NCBI GenBank assembly: GCA_023416585.1 | Contig: JAEZHM010000113.1 | Coordinates: 124,001-188,000 of the forward strand | Length of the DNA: 64,000 nt | Direction of reading: 5' to 3' | From: Bacillota bacterium | Lineage (GTDB): Bacteria; Bacillota; Clostridia; Christensenellales; Aristaeellaceae | Shown: positions 1 through 8,622 of the stretch, piece by piece | How the letters are laid out: the number at the start of each line of letters is the position of its first letter | Position numbering within the stretch: position 1 is the stretch's first letter | The notes under the pieces: generated by a model | The model's input: the letters and a program-made list of their open reading frames with translations, nothing else | Database searches by the model: none | Told to the model about the DNA's origin: nothing | Program-made: the position numbers and the translations under genes

Positions 1-1
1 C

Positions 2-1609
2 TTTATGGGCGCTGTTGAGAAATGGTATGCGGCTGTGGCCAGGGAGATCAAGAATTACCTTGCGCCCAAGGGCAATGTGAGCCTCGTGCAGCTATGCAAC
101 GAAATTCCCTGCGACGACCATGATGACCGGAATCCTGAGAACTTGGGACTGGGCAAGGAAAACGGGCTTTATCCTGCGTTTCTGAAAAAGCGGTATGGCG
201 ATGTGGATACGCTGAACGACCAGCATCATACGCATTTCAATTCATTTTTCGATATAGCACCTCACCTCTTGGAGGCAGCCGATCCTGAACTGTATCTATT
301 GGACCGGTTGGCATTTTATTATGAAGACTACTATCCGCTGTATTTCAGGCGGCTTCGGCAAATGTTTCTCGATCACGGGGTGGACACGCAATTCGTCCAC
401 AACGCCTACAACCCCAGGGCCATCTCATTGCATGTGAGCAACCGGGAGCAAAATCCCTGGTTGAACGTGGGTGTGGACTGTTATTATTCCCTGAATGGAC
501 GGTTAGGGATGCAGGACGCCACCTACTACTGCGAATTCGGTTCTGAGTATTTGAAGCGCTTTTTGCACAATGTGCCCTGGGTCATCGAGCAGGAATGCGG
601 GTACTGGCATGATTACCCCAAGGTCTATGGCCCGGAGCTGTACATATTTAATATCTGGACGATGGCGGCCGGATACCAGGGCATGAACATGTATTTGTTC
701 GCGTCCGGCCGCAACCGTCCGGGCATGGGCTTTTTCGGCACTGCCCATGATTGGCAGGCCCCTGTTGATATGTGGGGCAATGCGCAGGAGAATTACCTGG
801 ATATCAAACGCTCCATCATCGATGTCCTTATGAATCAAGATGTGTTCTTATCAGAGAACCGTTATGACATCGCGCTGGGGATAAAAAGCGATCCCGGCCT
901 CATTTGGAAAAAGATTGGCAAGCCTTCCAATGAAACTTTTTTTACGTTGAAAGCAGCCGGTTTTAGCCCGCGGCTTGTGGATTTTGCCAGGGAGGATCTG
1001 AAAGATCATCCGGCTTTGTTTGTGGTGTCTGATGAAGTGATGGCTGAGGATGCCCAGGAGAAGCTTTCTATGTATGTGCAAGCGGGAGGAAACTTGATCC
1101 TCTCCGGCCGTGTTCCCTCAAAGAATGCCCGTGGTGAAGCTTGTTCAATCCTTGCGCAGCAATTGGGCGTGCAAGTAGATTTTTGCCCGATCGCTAATCA
1201 AGCCCAGGAACGGCTGACCCTTGATGGGGTGGAATACTACCTCGGCACAACGGTGCAGCCCCTTGCATGCAATGAGGGAACGGTGCTTGCCGCGTCGCAA
1301 GGCGGCCTCCCGGCGGCGCTGCTGATTGCCTATGGCAAGGGCAAAGCACTGCTGCTTCCCTTCACGGTAGAAAATTTGTTTGTCTCCATGGCGGAATTGA
1401 TGGAAAAGCTGCTGGGCAAGATGGCCATCCTGCCCTTCATTTGTGGAGCCCGGATGCTAAGGGTGATTCCCAAAGCCTCCGGCCATGCGGTGGTATTGAA
1501 CCTGCATCCCGTTGCCGTATCGGAAACAGTTACGGTCGGGGGTATATCCCACACCCTGATGCTCGCACCCCATTCTTTTCAAGTGCTGCAGGAGGGGATT
1601 CTGTCATGA
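2..1609 (+). CDS. GH35-like beta-galactosidase, 5' end outside window
   Basis: The reading frame is open from the left edge, and the first ATG (base 5) has no ribosome site, so the true start lies upstream. The visible 534 residues match the clan GH-A/GH35 pattern: an LCNEIP segment with a probable acid/base Glu (codon at 111-113), an EQECGYW segment with a candidate nucleophile Glu (587-589), then a G-x-N-x-Y-x-F-x-x-G stretch typical of GH35. Such enzymes release terminal galactose from oligosaccharides. A beta-sandwich-like C-terminal part follows. The stop overlaps the next gene (ATGA), so the genes are translationally coupled. The family call is firmer than the substrate; GH42 is the main alternative. 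Confidence 0.7.
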   Translation, partial: FMGAVEKWYAAVAREIKNYLAPKGNVSLVQLCNEIPCDDHDDRNPENLGLGKENGLYPAFLKKRYGDVDTLNDQHHTHFNSFFDIAPHLLEAADPELYLLDRLAFYYEDYYPLYFRRLRQMFLDHGVDTQFVHNAYNPRAISLHVSNREQNPWLNVGVDCYYSLNGRLGMQDATYYCEFGSEYLKRFLHNVPWVIEQECGYWHDYPKVYGPELYIFNIWTMAAGYQGMNMYLFASGRNRPGMGFFGTAHDWQAPVDMWGNAQENYLDIKRSIIDVLMNQDVFLSENRYDIALGIKSDPGLIWKKIGKPSNETFFTLKAAGFSPRLVDFAREDLKDHPALFVVSDEVMAEDAQEKLSMYVQAGGNLILSGRVPSKNARGEACSILAQQLGVQVDFCPIANQAQERLTLDGVEYYLGTTVQPLACNEGTVLAASQGGLPAALLIAYGKGKALLLPFTVENLFVSMAELMEKLLGKMAILPFICGARMLRVIPKASGHAVVLNLHPVAVSETVTVGGISHTLMLAPHSFQVLQEGILS

Positions 1610-3768
1610 ACCCGTACATCTTGGAGGAAACGTACATTGATCCCATGGCCACCAAGCATTACGAGGGAGCCTTTGCTCAGGGCTCGGGGTACGTGCATAT
1701 CCGGGGCAGCTATGAGGAAGGGTTGGCAGCGGCGCCCCAGGATGAAAGCTACATGCGGCTCCCAGCCAATGTGACGATTGAAAAGCCACGCCATCCACGC
1801 TCCAAGTGGGGCACGTATGTGCCGGGGATCACGGGCTTTCATCCGCTGCTCCGGGAGGAACTGGTGAACTTGCCCAATCCCCTGTGGTTTTGCCCAATGG
1901 AGTCAGGAGAACGGCTGGATATGGACGAAAGCCGTATCGAAGGGTACTACCGTGCTCTTAACATGCGCAATGGCCTTCTTGTCCGGCGCTTTGTCTGGCA
2001 TACGAAAAGCGGTGCGCGGCTTGCCTGCTCCTATGAGCGGTTCGTTTCCATGAGGCGGAAAAATGTTATCCTTCAGCGCTTCCGTTACGAAGCATTGGAA
2101 GGCTGTGCGAAGCTTACTCTGCGCAGCACCATTCAGGAAAAAGTGCGCACCAACGGTTACGACCACTTCAATAGTGTGGAAAAGCAGGATGGCGCGGGCA
2201 GAACCATAGTGAAAGTAGTAACGGATACGGGGGACCGGGTGACGCTTGTCAGCGAAATTACATGCGATAAAGGCTGCTTTGCGGTGGAAAATGGGCATCA
2301 AACGTCTTATATAGACCTTACTCCAGGCGAAAGCTTTATGGTGATCAAGGGTACGAGGATTACCACCTCCAGGGATGAAGGCCAAATCTCGATAGAGCCT
2401 ATGCCCATGGATTACCAAGCGCTGTTTGAGGAAAGCGCCGCCTGCTGGATTAAGCTTTGGCACCAGGCGGAAGTTCTAATCGAGGGCGATGAAAAGGCGC
2501 AGTTGGCGTTGAATTTTTCCATTTATCACCTTTTGCGCAGCGCCAGCAGGGACGACGATCGGATAGCTGTCTGTGCCAAGGGTTTTGCTGGGGAAGCGTA
2601 TTTCGGGCACTTTTTCTGGGATTCGGAAATATACCTGCTCCCCTTCTTTCTCTACAACTTCCCGGAAACTGCAAAAAACCTGGTTTCCTTCCGCGTTCGC
2701 ACATTAGGCGGGGCTTTGTGCAATGCCAGTGACTACGGGTATTCCGGGGCCAGGTATCCCTGGGAATCCTCCGTGTCGGGGCTGGAACAGTGCCCCAATT
2801 GGCAGTATGCGGATCATGAGATCCATGTGACCGCCGACGTGGTCTTCGGCCTATGGCACTACTTTAAGGCCACGGGGGATGCGGCGTTCCTTTTGTGTGC
2901 AGCTCCGGTTTTTGTTGAGACGGCGCGGTATTGGCTGGACAGGGTCAATTTATGCAAAGACGGAAGCGTTTCCCTGAACGGTGTTATGGGGCCTGATGAA
3001 TACGTCTTGATTTGCGATGATAATGCCTTCACGAATTTCATGGTCCGACATGCCCTTTCTTGCACGCTGGAAGTGCTGCGCCTTACCCGGGAAAAAGCTG
3101 CGCATGTGTATGATACCCTCGGTGTGGACGATGAATTTTTGGAAAAAGTCAAAATTGTCATGAACGGACTAAAATGCTTGACCCGTGATGATGGTGTGAT
3201 ACTCCAGTGCGCCGGGTTTGAAACGCTGGAGGAACCAGATTTTGAGAAGCTGTGGCCGGACAGGAGCAGGCATTTCGGGGCCTGTGTCTCTCAGGAGCGC
3301 AACTACCGTACAAAAGCCCTGAAGCAAGCGGATGTGTTGATGCTGCCCTATCTCTTTCCCACCTCATTCACAAAGGAACAGGTTGAGAAAAACCTTGCGT
3401 ACTATATGCCTTACACTACCCACGACTCCTCCCTGTCAGCCATTGTCCATGCGATCCTGCTGGCCGGCCTTGAACAGGAGGAGGAAGCGTACGCTTTCTT
3501 TGAACGGGCGCTGGATATCGATTTGTCTTATGCGGGCGGCGGCGCCGCCGAAGGGATTCATATCGCCAACTGCGGTGGGATCTGGCAGGCAGTGGTAGCG
3601 GGCTTTGCCGGCATGAGATTTGCCTATGGAGCTGACACGCCCACCTTTGCCCCCAGGCTGCCGAAACATTGGAAGAAGCTATCTTTTCACCTGGTTTACG
3701 GAAAGCATGCCTACGATGTGACCATCGAAGGGAAAGACGTGCATTTAACAAGGAGGGACCCGGAATGA
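1606..3768 (+). CDS. GH65-family glycoside phosphorylase/hydrolase
   Basis: A 720-residue protein with the GH65 signature GPDEY followed by a DNNAFTNF-like stretch. Glu465 of GPDEY matches the known catalytic acid of maltose, trehalose and kojibiose phosphorylases. The order is an N-terminal beta-sandwich, a helical linker and an (alpha/alpha)6 barrel, as usual for the family. The ATG at 1606 overlaps the preceding stop and has GGAGGGG upstream; an ATG at 1441 lies inside the previous gene and was not chosen. It has no signal peptide and is cytoplasmic. The family acts on alpha-linked disaccharides, but the linkage cannot be read from sequence. The next gene again overlaps by ATGA. Confidence 0.8.
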   Translation: MNPYILEETYIDPMATKHYEGAFAQGSGYVHIRGSYEEGLAAAPQDESYMRLPANVTIEKPRHPRSKWGTYVPGITGFHPLLREELVNLPNPLWFCPMESGERLDMDESRIEGYYRALNMRNGLLVRRFVWHTKSGARLACSYERFVSMRRKNVILQRFRYEALEGCAKLTLRSTIQEKVRTNGYDHFNSVEKQDGAGRTIVKVVTDTGDRVTLVSEITCDKGCFAVENGHQTSYIDLTPGESFMVIKGTRITTSRDEGQISIEPMPMDYQALFEESAACWIKLWHQAEVLIEGDEKAQLALNFSIYHLLRSASRDDDRIAVCAKGFAGEAYFGHFFWDSEIYLLPFFLYNFPETAKNLVSFRVRTLGGALCNASDYGYSGARYPWESSVSGLEQCPNWQYADHEIHVTADVVFGLWHYFKATGDAAFLLCAAPVFVETARYWLDRVNLCKDGSVSLNGVMGPDEYVLICDDNAFTNFMVRHALSCTLEVLRLTREKAAHVYDTLGVDDEFLEKVKIVMNGLKCLTRDDGVILQCAGFETLEEPDFEKLWPDRSRHFGACVSQERNYRTKALKQADVLMLPYLFPTSFTKEQVEKNLAYYMPYTTHDSSLSAIVHAILLAGLEQEEEAYAFFERALDIDLSYAGGGAAEGIHIANCGGIWQAVVAGFAGMRFAYGADTPTFAPRLPKHWKKLSFHLVYGKHAYDVTIEGKDVHLTRRDPE

Positions 3769-4904
3769 AAGGGAACAGCCTGGATACCTTGTTCTTTTTG
3801 AACCGCTGCAAAAGCAAACGCGTCTCCAGCTACGACAGGTCCGGCGGCAACCACGACTGGCTGGACATCCCTGCGGGGGAGACAAAGACCTTTGCGGAGA
3901 TTTCTGGATGTGGCATCATCCGCCACATCTGGTGCACGAACTGGGTGGGTGACCCTGCCTGGGTACCGGAACAAAATAGCCTTCGCAAGCTGGTGCTGCG
4001 CATCTATTGGGACGATGAATTAACTCCCAGCGTGGAAGTGCCGTTGGGTGACTTTTTCGGCATCGGTTTTGGGCTGCAAAAAACCTATTGCTCCGCTGCC
4101 TTTTCCATGACGCCGCAAGACGGCCGTGGCTTGAACTGCTTTTTTTCCATGCCCTTTGCAAGGCGGGCACGGTTCACCCTGGAAAACGCATGCGAAAATC
4201 CCTGCAACTTTTATTACTACATTGATTATGAGGAATACAGCGATCTGCCACCGGGGGAAATCGGTTATTTTCATGCCTGCTGGCGCAGGGAATCGGATAC
4301 CATGGGCTGGGCGCCCAAGGAGCCGGGCTTGCTGGACCGGGAAAAGGCCAACGTGCCTGAAGAACCCGCCTGGCTTCCCGAGGCATGGCTTACAAAGAAC
4401 GATGACGGGAAGGACAATTACGTGATTCTTGACGCCGTGGGCCGCGGCAAATTCGTAGGCTGCAACCTGAACATCGACGTGTTCGAGCGCCAGGCCAATG
4501 AGTGGTACGGCGAGGGGGACGATATGTTCTTTGTGGATGGGGAGCCCTGGCCGCCATCCATCCACGGAACGGGTACCGAGGATTACTTTTCCACCGCTTT
4601 TTGCCCAACTCAGGAATACTGCAGCCCCTACAGCGGGCTTACGGTATATAGCGGTGATGAAGCGGGCTTTAAGTTTGGCGGGAAAAACAGCATGTACCGG
4701 CTGCATATCCTGGACCCCATCTATTTTGAAAAGTCGCTGCTCTTTTCCATCGAGCACGGCCATGCAAACAAGCTGTCCAACGATTATTCCAGCACCGCGT
4801 ACTGGTATCAAATAGAGCCGCACAAACCCTTTGAGCCGCTGCCGGATATTGCGGGCCGCCTGCCCAGGGTGCATCCCTGGGAAACTTCCGGGAAGGAGAC
4901 CTGA
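3765..4904 (+). CDS. GH172 (DUF2961) family glycosidase
   Basis: A 379-residue DUF2961 protein, the family now classed as GH172. Known members are alpha-D-fructofuranosidases/difructose-dianhydride enzymes and D-arabinofuranosidases. The diagnostic HGTGTEDYF motif is present, with Glu272 in the catalytic position, and an IEHGHAN stretch follows near the C-terminus. Members form trimers of jelly-roll domains, with catalytic residues contributed by neighbouring subunits. The ATG at 3765 overlaps the upstream stop and follows AAGGAGG. No signal peptide is visible. A furanose-containing side chain in the imported glycan would fit, but the substrate is inference. Confidence 0.85.
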   Translation: MKGNSLDTLFFLNRCKSKRVSSYDRSGGNHDWLDIPAGETKTFAEISGCGIIRHIWCTNWVGDPAWVPEQNSLRKLVLRIYWDDELTPSVEVPLGDFFGIGFGLQKTYCSAAFSMTPQDGRGLNCFFSMPFARRARFTLENACENPCNFYYYIDYEEYSDLPPGEIGYFHACWRRESDTMGWAPKEPGLLDREKANVPEEPAWLPEAWLTKNDDGKDNYVILDAVGRGKFVGCNLNIDVFERQANEWYGEGDDMFFVDGEPWPPSIHGTGTEDYFSTAFCPTQEYCSPYSGLTVYSGDEAGFKFGGKNSMYRLHILDPIYFEKSLLFSIEHGHANKLSNDYSSTAYWYQIEPHKPFEPLPDIAGRLPRVHPWETSGKET

Positions 4905-4906
4905 AG

Positions 4907-5992
4907 ATGCGCCTGCGCTTCAAAGAGGATTTTGATTTGGTCAGGGAGCGGATGCTAGCGTTCTGGAATCACAAGATGGCGGACCGTGCGCTGATCAGCG
5001 TAACCGCACCCAAGGCCCCGGGGCTGCACATCGATATGTTCCATAATGAGAATAACCTGACATGCAATCCGGAAGCATTGCGCCGCTATTGGGAAGACCC
5101 GGAAACCATCTACCAAAACAATTTAAGACGCCTTGAAAACACATATCTTGGCGGCGATGCGCTGCCGCTGATCTTTCAAAACTATGGCACCAGCGGGCAC
5201 TGCAATTATTTTGGTGCTGCACCCAAGTACGGCAACGACACCATCTGGTTCGATCCTGTATGGAACGATCTTTCCCAAGCCGATTCTGCCTATACCGAAG
5301 AGCGCCTTCATAAGCATCTTGAGATTGCGAAGTATCTAACGAACCGCGCGGGGGAGGATTATCTGGTCGGCATGCCCGACAGCACGGGTACCATTGATGC
5401 GCTGGGACACTTGTATGGCCCGGAAAATATGCTGACGGATATGCTGGATGCTCCCGATAAGGTAAAGCATGCCGTTGTAAAGGTCAATGAGGGATGGACA
5501 AAGACAAACGAGCTTTTTTATCAAATCAGCCGTGCGCATAACGAAGGCGGCGTCCACGCCTGGATGCACCTGTATGCGCCGGGCCGGCTCACCCATATGC
5601 AGTGTGATATGTCGGTGATGTTCTCCAGGACCATGTACGAGGAATTCGTGCTGGATGAACTGCATCAGCAGATGGAATGGCTGGAATACCCGGTGTACCA
5701 CTTTGACGGCATCGAGCAGACGAGACATCTGGATCTTCTTTTGAGCCTTGCAAGGCTAAAAGCCATTCAATGGACCCATGTGGCCGGGCAGCCATCGGCC
5801 AAGCATTATATGCCTACGCTTCAAAAAATTCAAAAGGCCGGCAAGTCGCTGATCATCATGACCCCGGCAGAGGATATCCCCGAACTTTTATCCGCACTTT
5901 CCGCCAAAGGCTTGTATTTGCATACGGAAGTTGCTACAGTGGAGGAAGCAATAGCACTCGTCGCCAAAACTTACAAAAACAGCCATGTGTAA
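4907..5992 (+). CDS. URO-D-like protein (TIM barrel), member 1 of 3
   Basis: A 361-residue protein of the uroporphyrinogen decarboxylase superfamily, which includes corrinoid-dependent methyltransferases. The segment YHFDGIEQTRHLD and the following AIQWTHVAGQP resemble the subgroup often labelled trimethylamine corrinoid protein 2-like. It lacks the HxCG zinc motif of MtaA/MtbA methyltransferases, having YHFDG in that area. The start at 4907 follows AAGGAGA closely, two bases after the GH172 stop. It is the first of three divergent URO-D-like genes inside a glycosidase operon, which argues for a role in modified-sugar metabolism rather than heme synthesis. The actual reaction is unknown. Confidence 0.65.
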   Translation: MRLRFKEDFDLVRERMLAFWNHKMADRALISVTAPKAPGLHIDMFHNENNLTCNPEALRRYWEDPETIYQNNLRRLENTYLGGDALPLIFQNYGTSGHCNYFGAAPKYGNDTIWFDPVWNDLSQADSAYTEERLHKHLEIAKYLTNRAGEDYLVGMPDSTGTIDALGHLYGPENMLTDMLDAPDKVKHAVVKVNEGWTKTNELFYQISRAHNEGGVHAWMHLYAPGRLTHMQCDMSVMFSRTMYEEFVLDELHQQMEWLEYPVYHFDGIEQTRHLDLLLSLARLKAIQWTHVAGQPSAKHYMPTLQKIQKAGKSLIIMTPAEDIPELLSALSAKGLYLHTEVATVEEAIALVAKTYKNSHV

Positions 5993-6004
5993 AGGAGCGC
6001 CGAA

Positions 6005-7099
6005 ATGACCTCAAAAGAACGGATGCTGCTGGCTATTCACCGGGAAAAGCCGGACCGGCTGCCGGTCACGATTCACCAGTGGCAGCAATATCATTTGACA
6101 AATTATATGGGCGGCATGACAGACATCGAGGCAAACCGTGCCGTGGGTCTCGATGCCTCCATCAATTATTTTGAAATCATTGAAAACCCAAGCCCATCCT
6201 GGAAGGTATCCTCCTGCCAAACCCTAAAGGGTGAGTATACAGTGACTCGCTATACCATTGAAACCCCGGAGGGAAAACTGACCACCAGCGAAGGTGCCAA
6301 CGCCATGACTACCTGGGTGACCGAGCACCTTATCAAGAACATGGAGGATATCAGGCTTTTAGAAAAATACCGGCCCATCCCCGTGTTCAACCGGGAAGGC
6401 GCCGTCAAAACCTACGAGGCACTAAAAGACGACGGAATCCTGCGAACCTTCCTGTTTGGCAAGCAGGGTGGCTGCTGGCAGGATGCCTGCGAACTATACG
6501 GCGTAGAGAACATGATCTACGCCACGTTTGACGAGCCGGAATGGGTGCATGAGTTCCTGACGGTCTTGCTTAACGGGAAGCTGCGCTACATCGAGCAAAA
6601 CCTGAAGGGGCTGCCTTTCGACCTTGTTGAGACAGGCGGCGGAGCTGCCAGCAACACGGTGATCTCTCCAGATATCCACAGGGAATTCTGCCTGCCCTAT
6701 GACCAAAAGCTTCACGACGCACTGCACGGCCTTGGATACAAGGTGGTATATCACACCTGCGGCGGCATGACGAAAATCCTTGACAGCATTTTGCAAAACC
6801 ACTGCGATGTGTCCGAGACATTGTCACCCTCCGCGGTGGGCGGGGATATTTTGACGGACGCGGATGGGATAGTGGTGGGCGAAACACTGCATCCCCATGT
6901 GGGCATGATCGGCGGCATGGATCAAATCAACCTTCTGAGCAAAGGTACCAAGGAAGAGATCACGCGTGAGACCGGTCGGCTTTTTGATGTGTTCGGCAAA
7001 GAGGGCGGGTATATCCTTTCGGCTTCCGACCACTTCTTCGACGCACCCAAGGAAAACCTTGCATGCTTTGCCGCTGCCGCCAAAGAATGCAGGTATTGA
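6005..7099 (+). CDS. URO-D/MtaA-like protein, member 2 of 3
   Basis: A 364-residue URO-D superfamily protein beginning MTSKERMLLAIHREKPDRLP, the usual start of this family. It carries a YHTCGG motif, corresponding to the zinc-binding His-x-Cys-Gly of MtaA/MtbA methyltransferases. The third metal ligand, usually a Cys near the C-terminus, appears as SASDHFFDAP here. Family knowledge suggests methyl transfer to or from a corrinoid or thiol. No corrinoid-carrier gene lies in this window, so that role is inference. The gene starts 12 bases after the previous stop, with AAAGGAG upstream. Confidence 0.75.
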   Translation: MTSKERMLLAIHREKPDRLPVTIHQWQQYHLTNYMGGMTDIEANRAVGLDASINYFEIIENPSPSWKVSSCQTLKGEYTVTRYTIETPEGKLTTSEGANAMTTWVTEHLIKNMEDIRLLEKYRPIPVFNREGAVKTYEALKDDGILRTFLFGKQGGCWQDACELYGVENMIYATFDEPEWVHEFLTVLLNGKLRYIEQNLKGLPFDLVETGGGAASNTVISPDIHREFCLPYDQKLHDALHGLGYKVVYHTCGGMTKILDSILQNHCDVSETLSPSAVGGDILTDADGIVVGETLHPHVGMIGGMDQINLLSKGTKEEITRETGRLFDVFGKEGGYILSASDHFFDAPKENLACFAAAAKECRY

Positions 7100-7119
7100 G
7101 AGGCCTGCAAGGAGCTCTG

Positions 7120-8391
7120 ATGATGAAAAGCTACGCGGAACAGTGCAGGTATCTGAGGGAATTGGCCCGGGGGCTCGTGGATCTCTCCGCAGCGCCTGAA
7201 AACACGGTGAAACGTCAGCGCTGGGCGGACCACAATGACCTTGAATCGCGGCAAAAGCCGCTACTCTGGGTTTGCCCCGACGACGACGGCGGCTGGCTGG
7301 AGCTTGTGCCGCCGGTGTCGCTTAAGTGTGAGGACTTAGAATTGCGGGCACTGGAGAACAAGCTTCTCAAGTACCTCTATCAGGCGGAATTTCTGCCGGA
7401 TGATTTTGTGTTCGAGCCCTGCGTATATTTCGATACGCCTGGTAATTATACGGGCTACCTGTATGGGAACGCCGACCAGAAAACCGCCTGGGGCGTGCCC
7501 ATCAATAAACCGAAGGTGGGGCAGGGGGCTTATCACCTGGACGCCTTCATCAAGGAAGAGAAGGATTTCGAGCCGCTTCTATCCCACGAGATCGACTTTA
7601 CGGTGGATGAAGCAGAACTGCAAAGACTCCGCCTGAAATACGAGGAAGCGCTGAACGGGGTGATTGCGGTCCGTTTTCTCTTGCCCTACAGCGTTCTGGT
7701 GCAGAGCCTCCTGATTGAGTTTGTCCATCTGCGGGGCCTTGAAAATTTGATGTACGACCTGTATGACAACCCGGAATTATTGATGCATGCGATCCGCCAT
7801 ATGGCGGAATCGAAGGCAAGGCTGCTTCAAAAGCTTGAAAGGCAAAAGCTGCTCTTTGACAACCGGATCAACATCTATACCGGCTCGGGGAGCCTGGGCT
7901 ATACTAATGCGCCCATTAAGCGGGATGAAGACGTAACGCTTTCAGACATGTGGGGCTTTGCCGACGCTCAAGAGTTCAGCGGTGTGTCATCGGCCATGTT
8001 TGAAAAGTATGCCCTTGAAAACCAAAAGATCGGTTTGCAGCTTTTCGGCAGGGGCTGCTACGGCTGCTGCGAACCGTTGGATGGCAAATACGATGCCATT
8101 TTCCATCATTTGAAAAATATCCGCCGGCTCAGCGTCAGTCCATGGTCGAATGTCAGGGAGGCGGCGGAACGGATCGGTACAAAGGCTATCTATTCCTGGA
8201 AGCCCAACCCAGCGGAGATCTGTACAGGGTTTGATGAGGAGAGCATGCTTCATAAGCTCAAGCATGTGGCCGCCTGTACCCGTGACTGCTTCGTGGAGAT
8301 TATCCTGAAGGATATCCGTACCTGCGGCCATACGCCATACCATCTGCAGCGGTTTATCCATTTGGCCAACATTGCGTTTGATCGGATATAA
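7120..8391 (+). CDS. URO-D-like protein, member 3 of 3
   Basis: A 423-residue protein related to URO-D-like proteins but clearly different from its two neighbours. It has a distinctive cysteine-rich segment, GRGCYGCCEPLDGKY, that could bind metal, followed by SVSPWSNVREAAERIG and a final barrel strand rich in charged residues. ATG at 7120 (or the adjacent 7123) follows AAGGAG. A longer frame from 7063 would overlap the upstream gene and lacks a ribosome site. It ends the first operon segment. No clear terminator was found in the 231 bases to the LacI gene. Function is not established. Confidence 0.6.
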   Translation: MMKSYAEQCRYLRELARGLVDLSAAPENTVKRQRWADHNDLESRQKPLLWVCPDDDGGWLELVPPVSLKCEDLELRALENKLLKYLYQAEFLPDDFVFEPCVYFDTPGNYTGYLYGNADQKTAWGVPINKPKVGQGAYHLDAFIKEEKDFEPLLSHEIDFTVDEAELQRLRLKYEEALNGVIAVRFLLPYSVLVQSLLIEFVHLRGLENLMYDLYDNPELLMHAIRHMAESKARLLQKLERQKLLFDNRINIYTGSGSLGYTNAPIKRDEDVTLSDMWGFADAQEFSGVSSAMFEKYALENQKIGLQLFGRGCYGCCEPLDGKYDAIFHHLKNIRRLSVSPWSNVREAAERIGTKAIYSWKPNPAEICTGFDEESMLHKLKHVAACTRDCFVEIILKDIRTCGHTPYHLQRFIHLANIAFDRI

Positions 8392-8432
8392 ATCCTAAAT
8401 ATGGGTTTGGAAGAAATCTTGCTTCAGACAAA

Positions 8433-8449
8433 TTGCACACGCGTGCAGA
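8433..8449. promoter_or_regulatory. Candidate LacI operator 1
   Basis: The imperfect palindrome TTGCACACGCGTGCAGA has half-sites TGCACAC and TGCACGC around a central CG, the usual layout of LacI-family operators. It lies 28 bases upstream of the -35 box of the lacI-type gene and matches a second copy at 8590 in 14 of 17 positions. Confidence 0.5.
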
Positions 8450-8477
8450 AATAGTTTGCAAAAAGCTGTAATGATCC

Positions 8478-8506
8478 TTGACGAAGAAAGGGGAAAGTAG
8501 TATAAT
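8478..8506 (+). promoter_or_regulatory. Sigma-A promoter of the LacI/transporter operon
   Basis: TTGACG (8478-8483) and a perfect TATAAT (8501-8506) are separated by 17 bases, an almost consensus sigma-A promoter. The expected transcript begins near 8513 and leaves a leader of about 110 bases before the LacI start. Confidence 0.75.
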
Positions 8507-8589
8507 TTCACTATAAATGCGAGATTAATAGCTGTAAATATACTTTTACGGATTTTTTTTCGGGAAATAAAGCACTAGCGTGCAAAGTA

Positions 8590-8606
8590 TTGCAACCGTG
8601 TGCAGA
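8590..8606. promoter_or_regulatory. Candidate LacI operator 2
   Basis: TTGCAACCGTGTGCAGA is a second copy of the motif at 8433. Start-to-start distance is 157 bases, close to 15 helical turns, and it lies between the promoter and the start codon. A partly overlapping inverted repeat, TGCAA-agta-TTGCA, occupies 8581-8594. The placement suggests autoregulation. Confidence 0.45.
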
Positions 8607-8622
8607 GAAAGAGAGATGCTGT

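Noticed and set aside
4020..4874. Long minus-strand open frame of 284 codons opposite the GH172 gene
   Set aside because: Composition is that of an antisense frame and the + strand holds the conserved GTGTEDYF motif.
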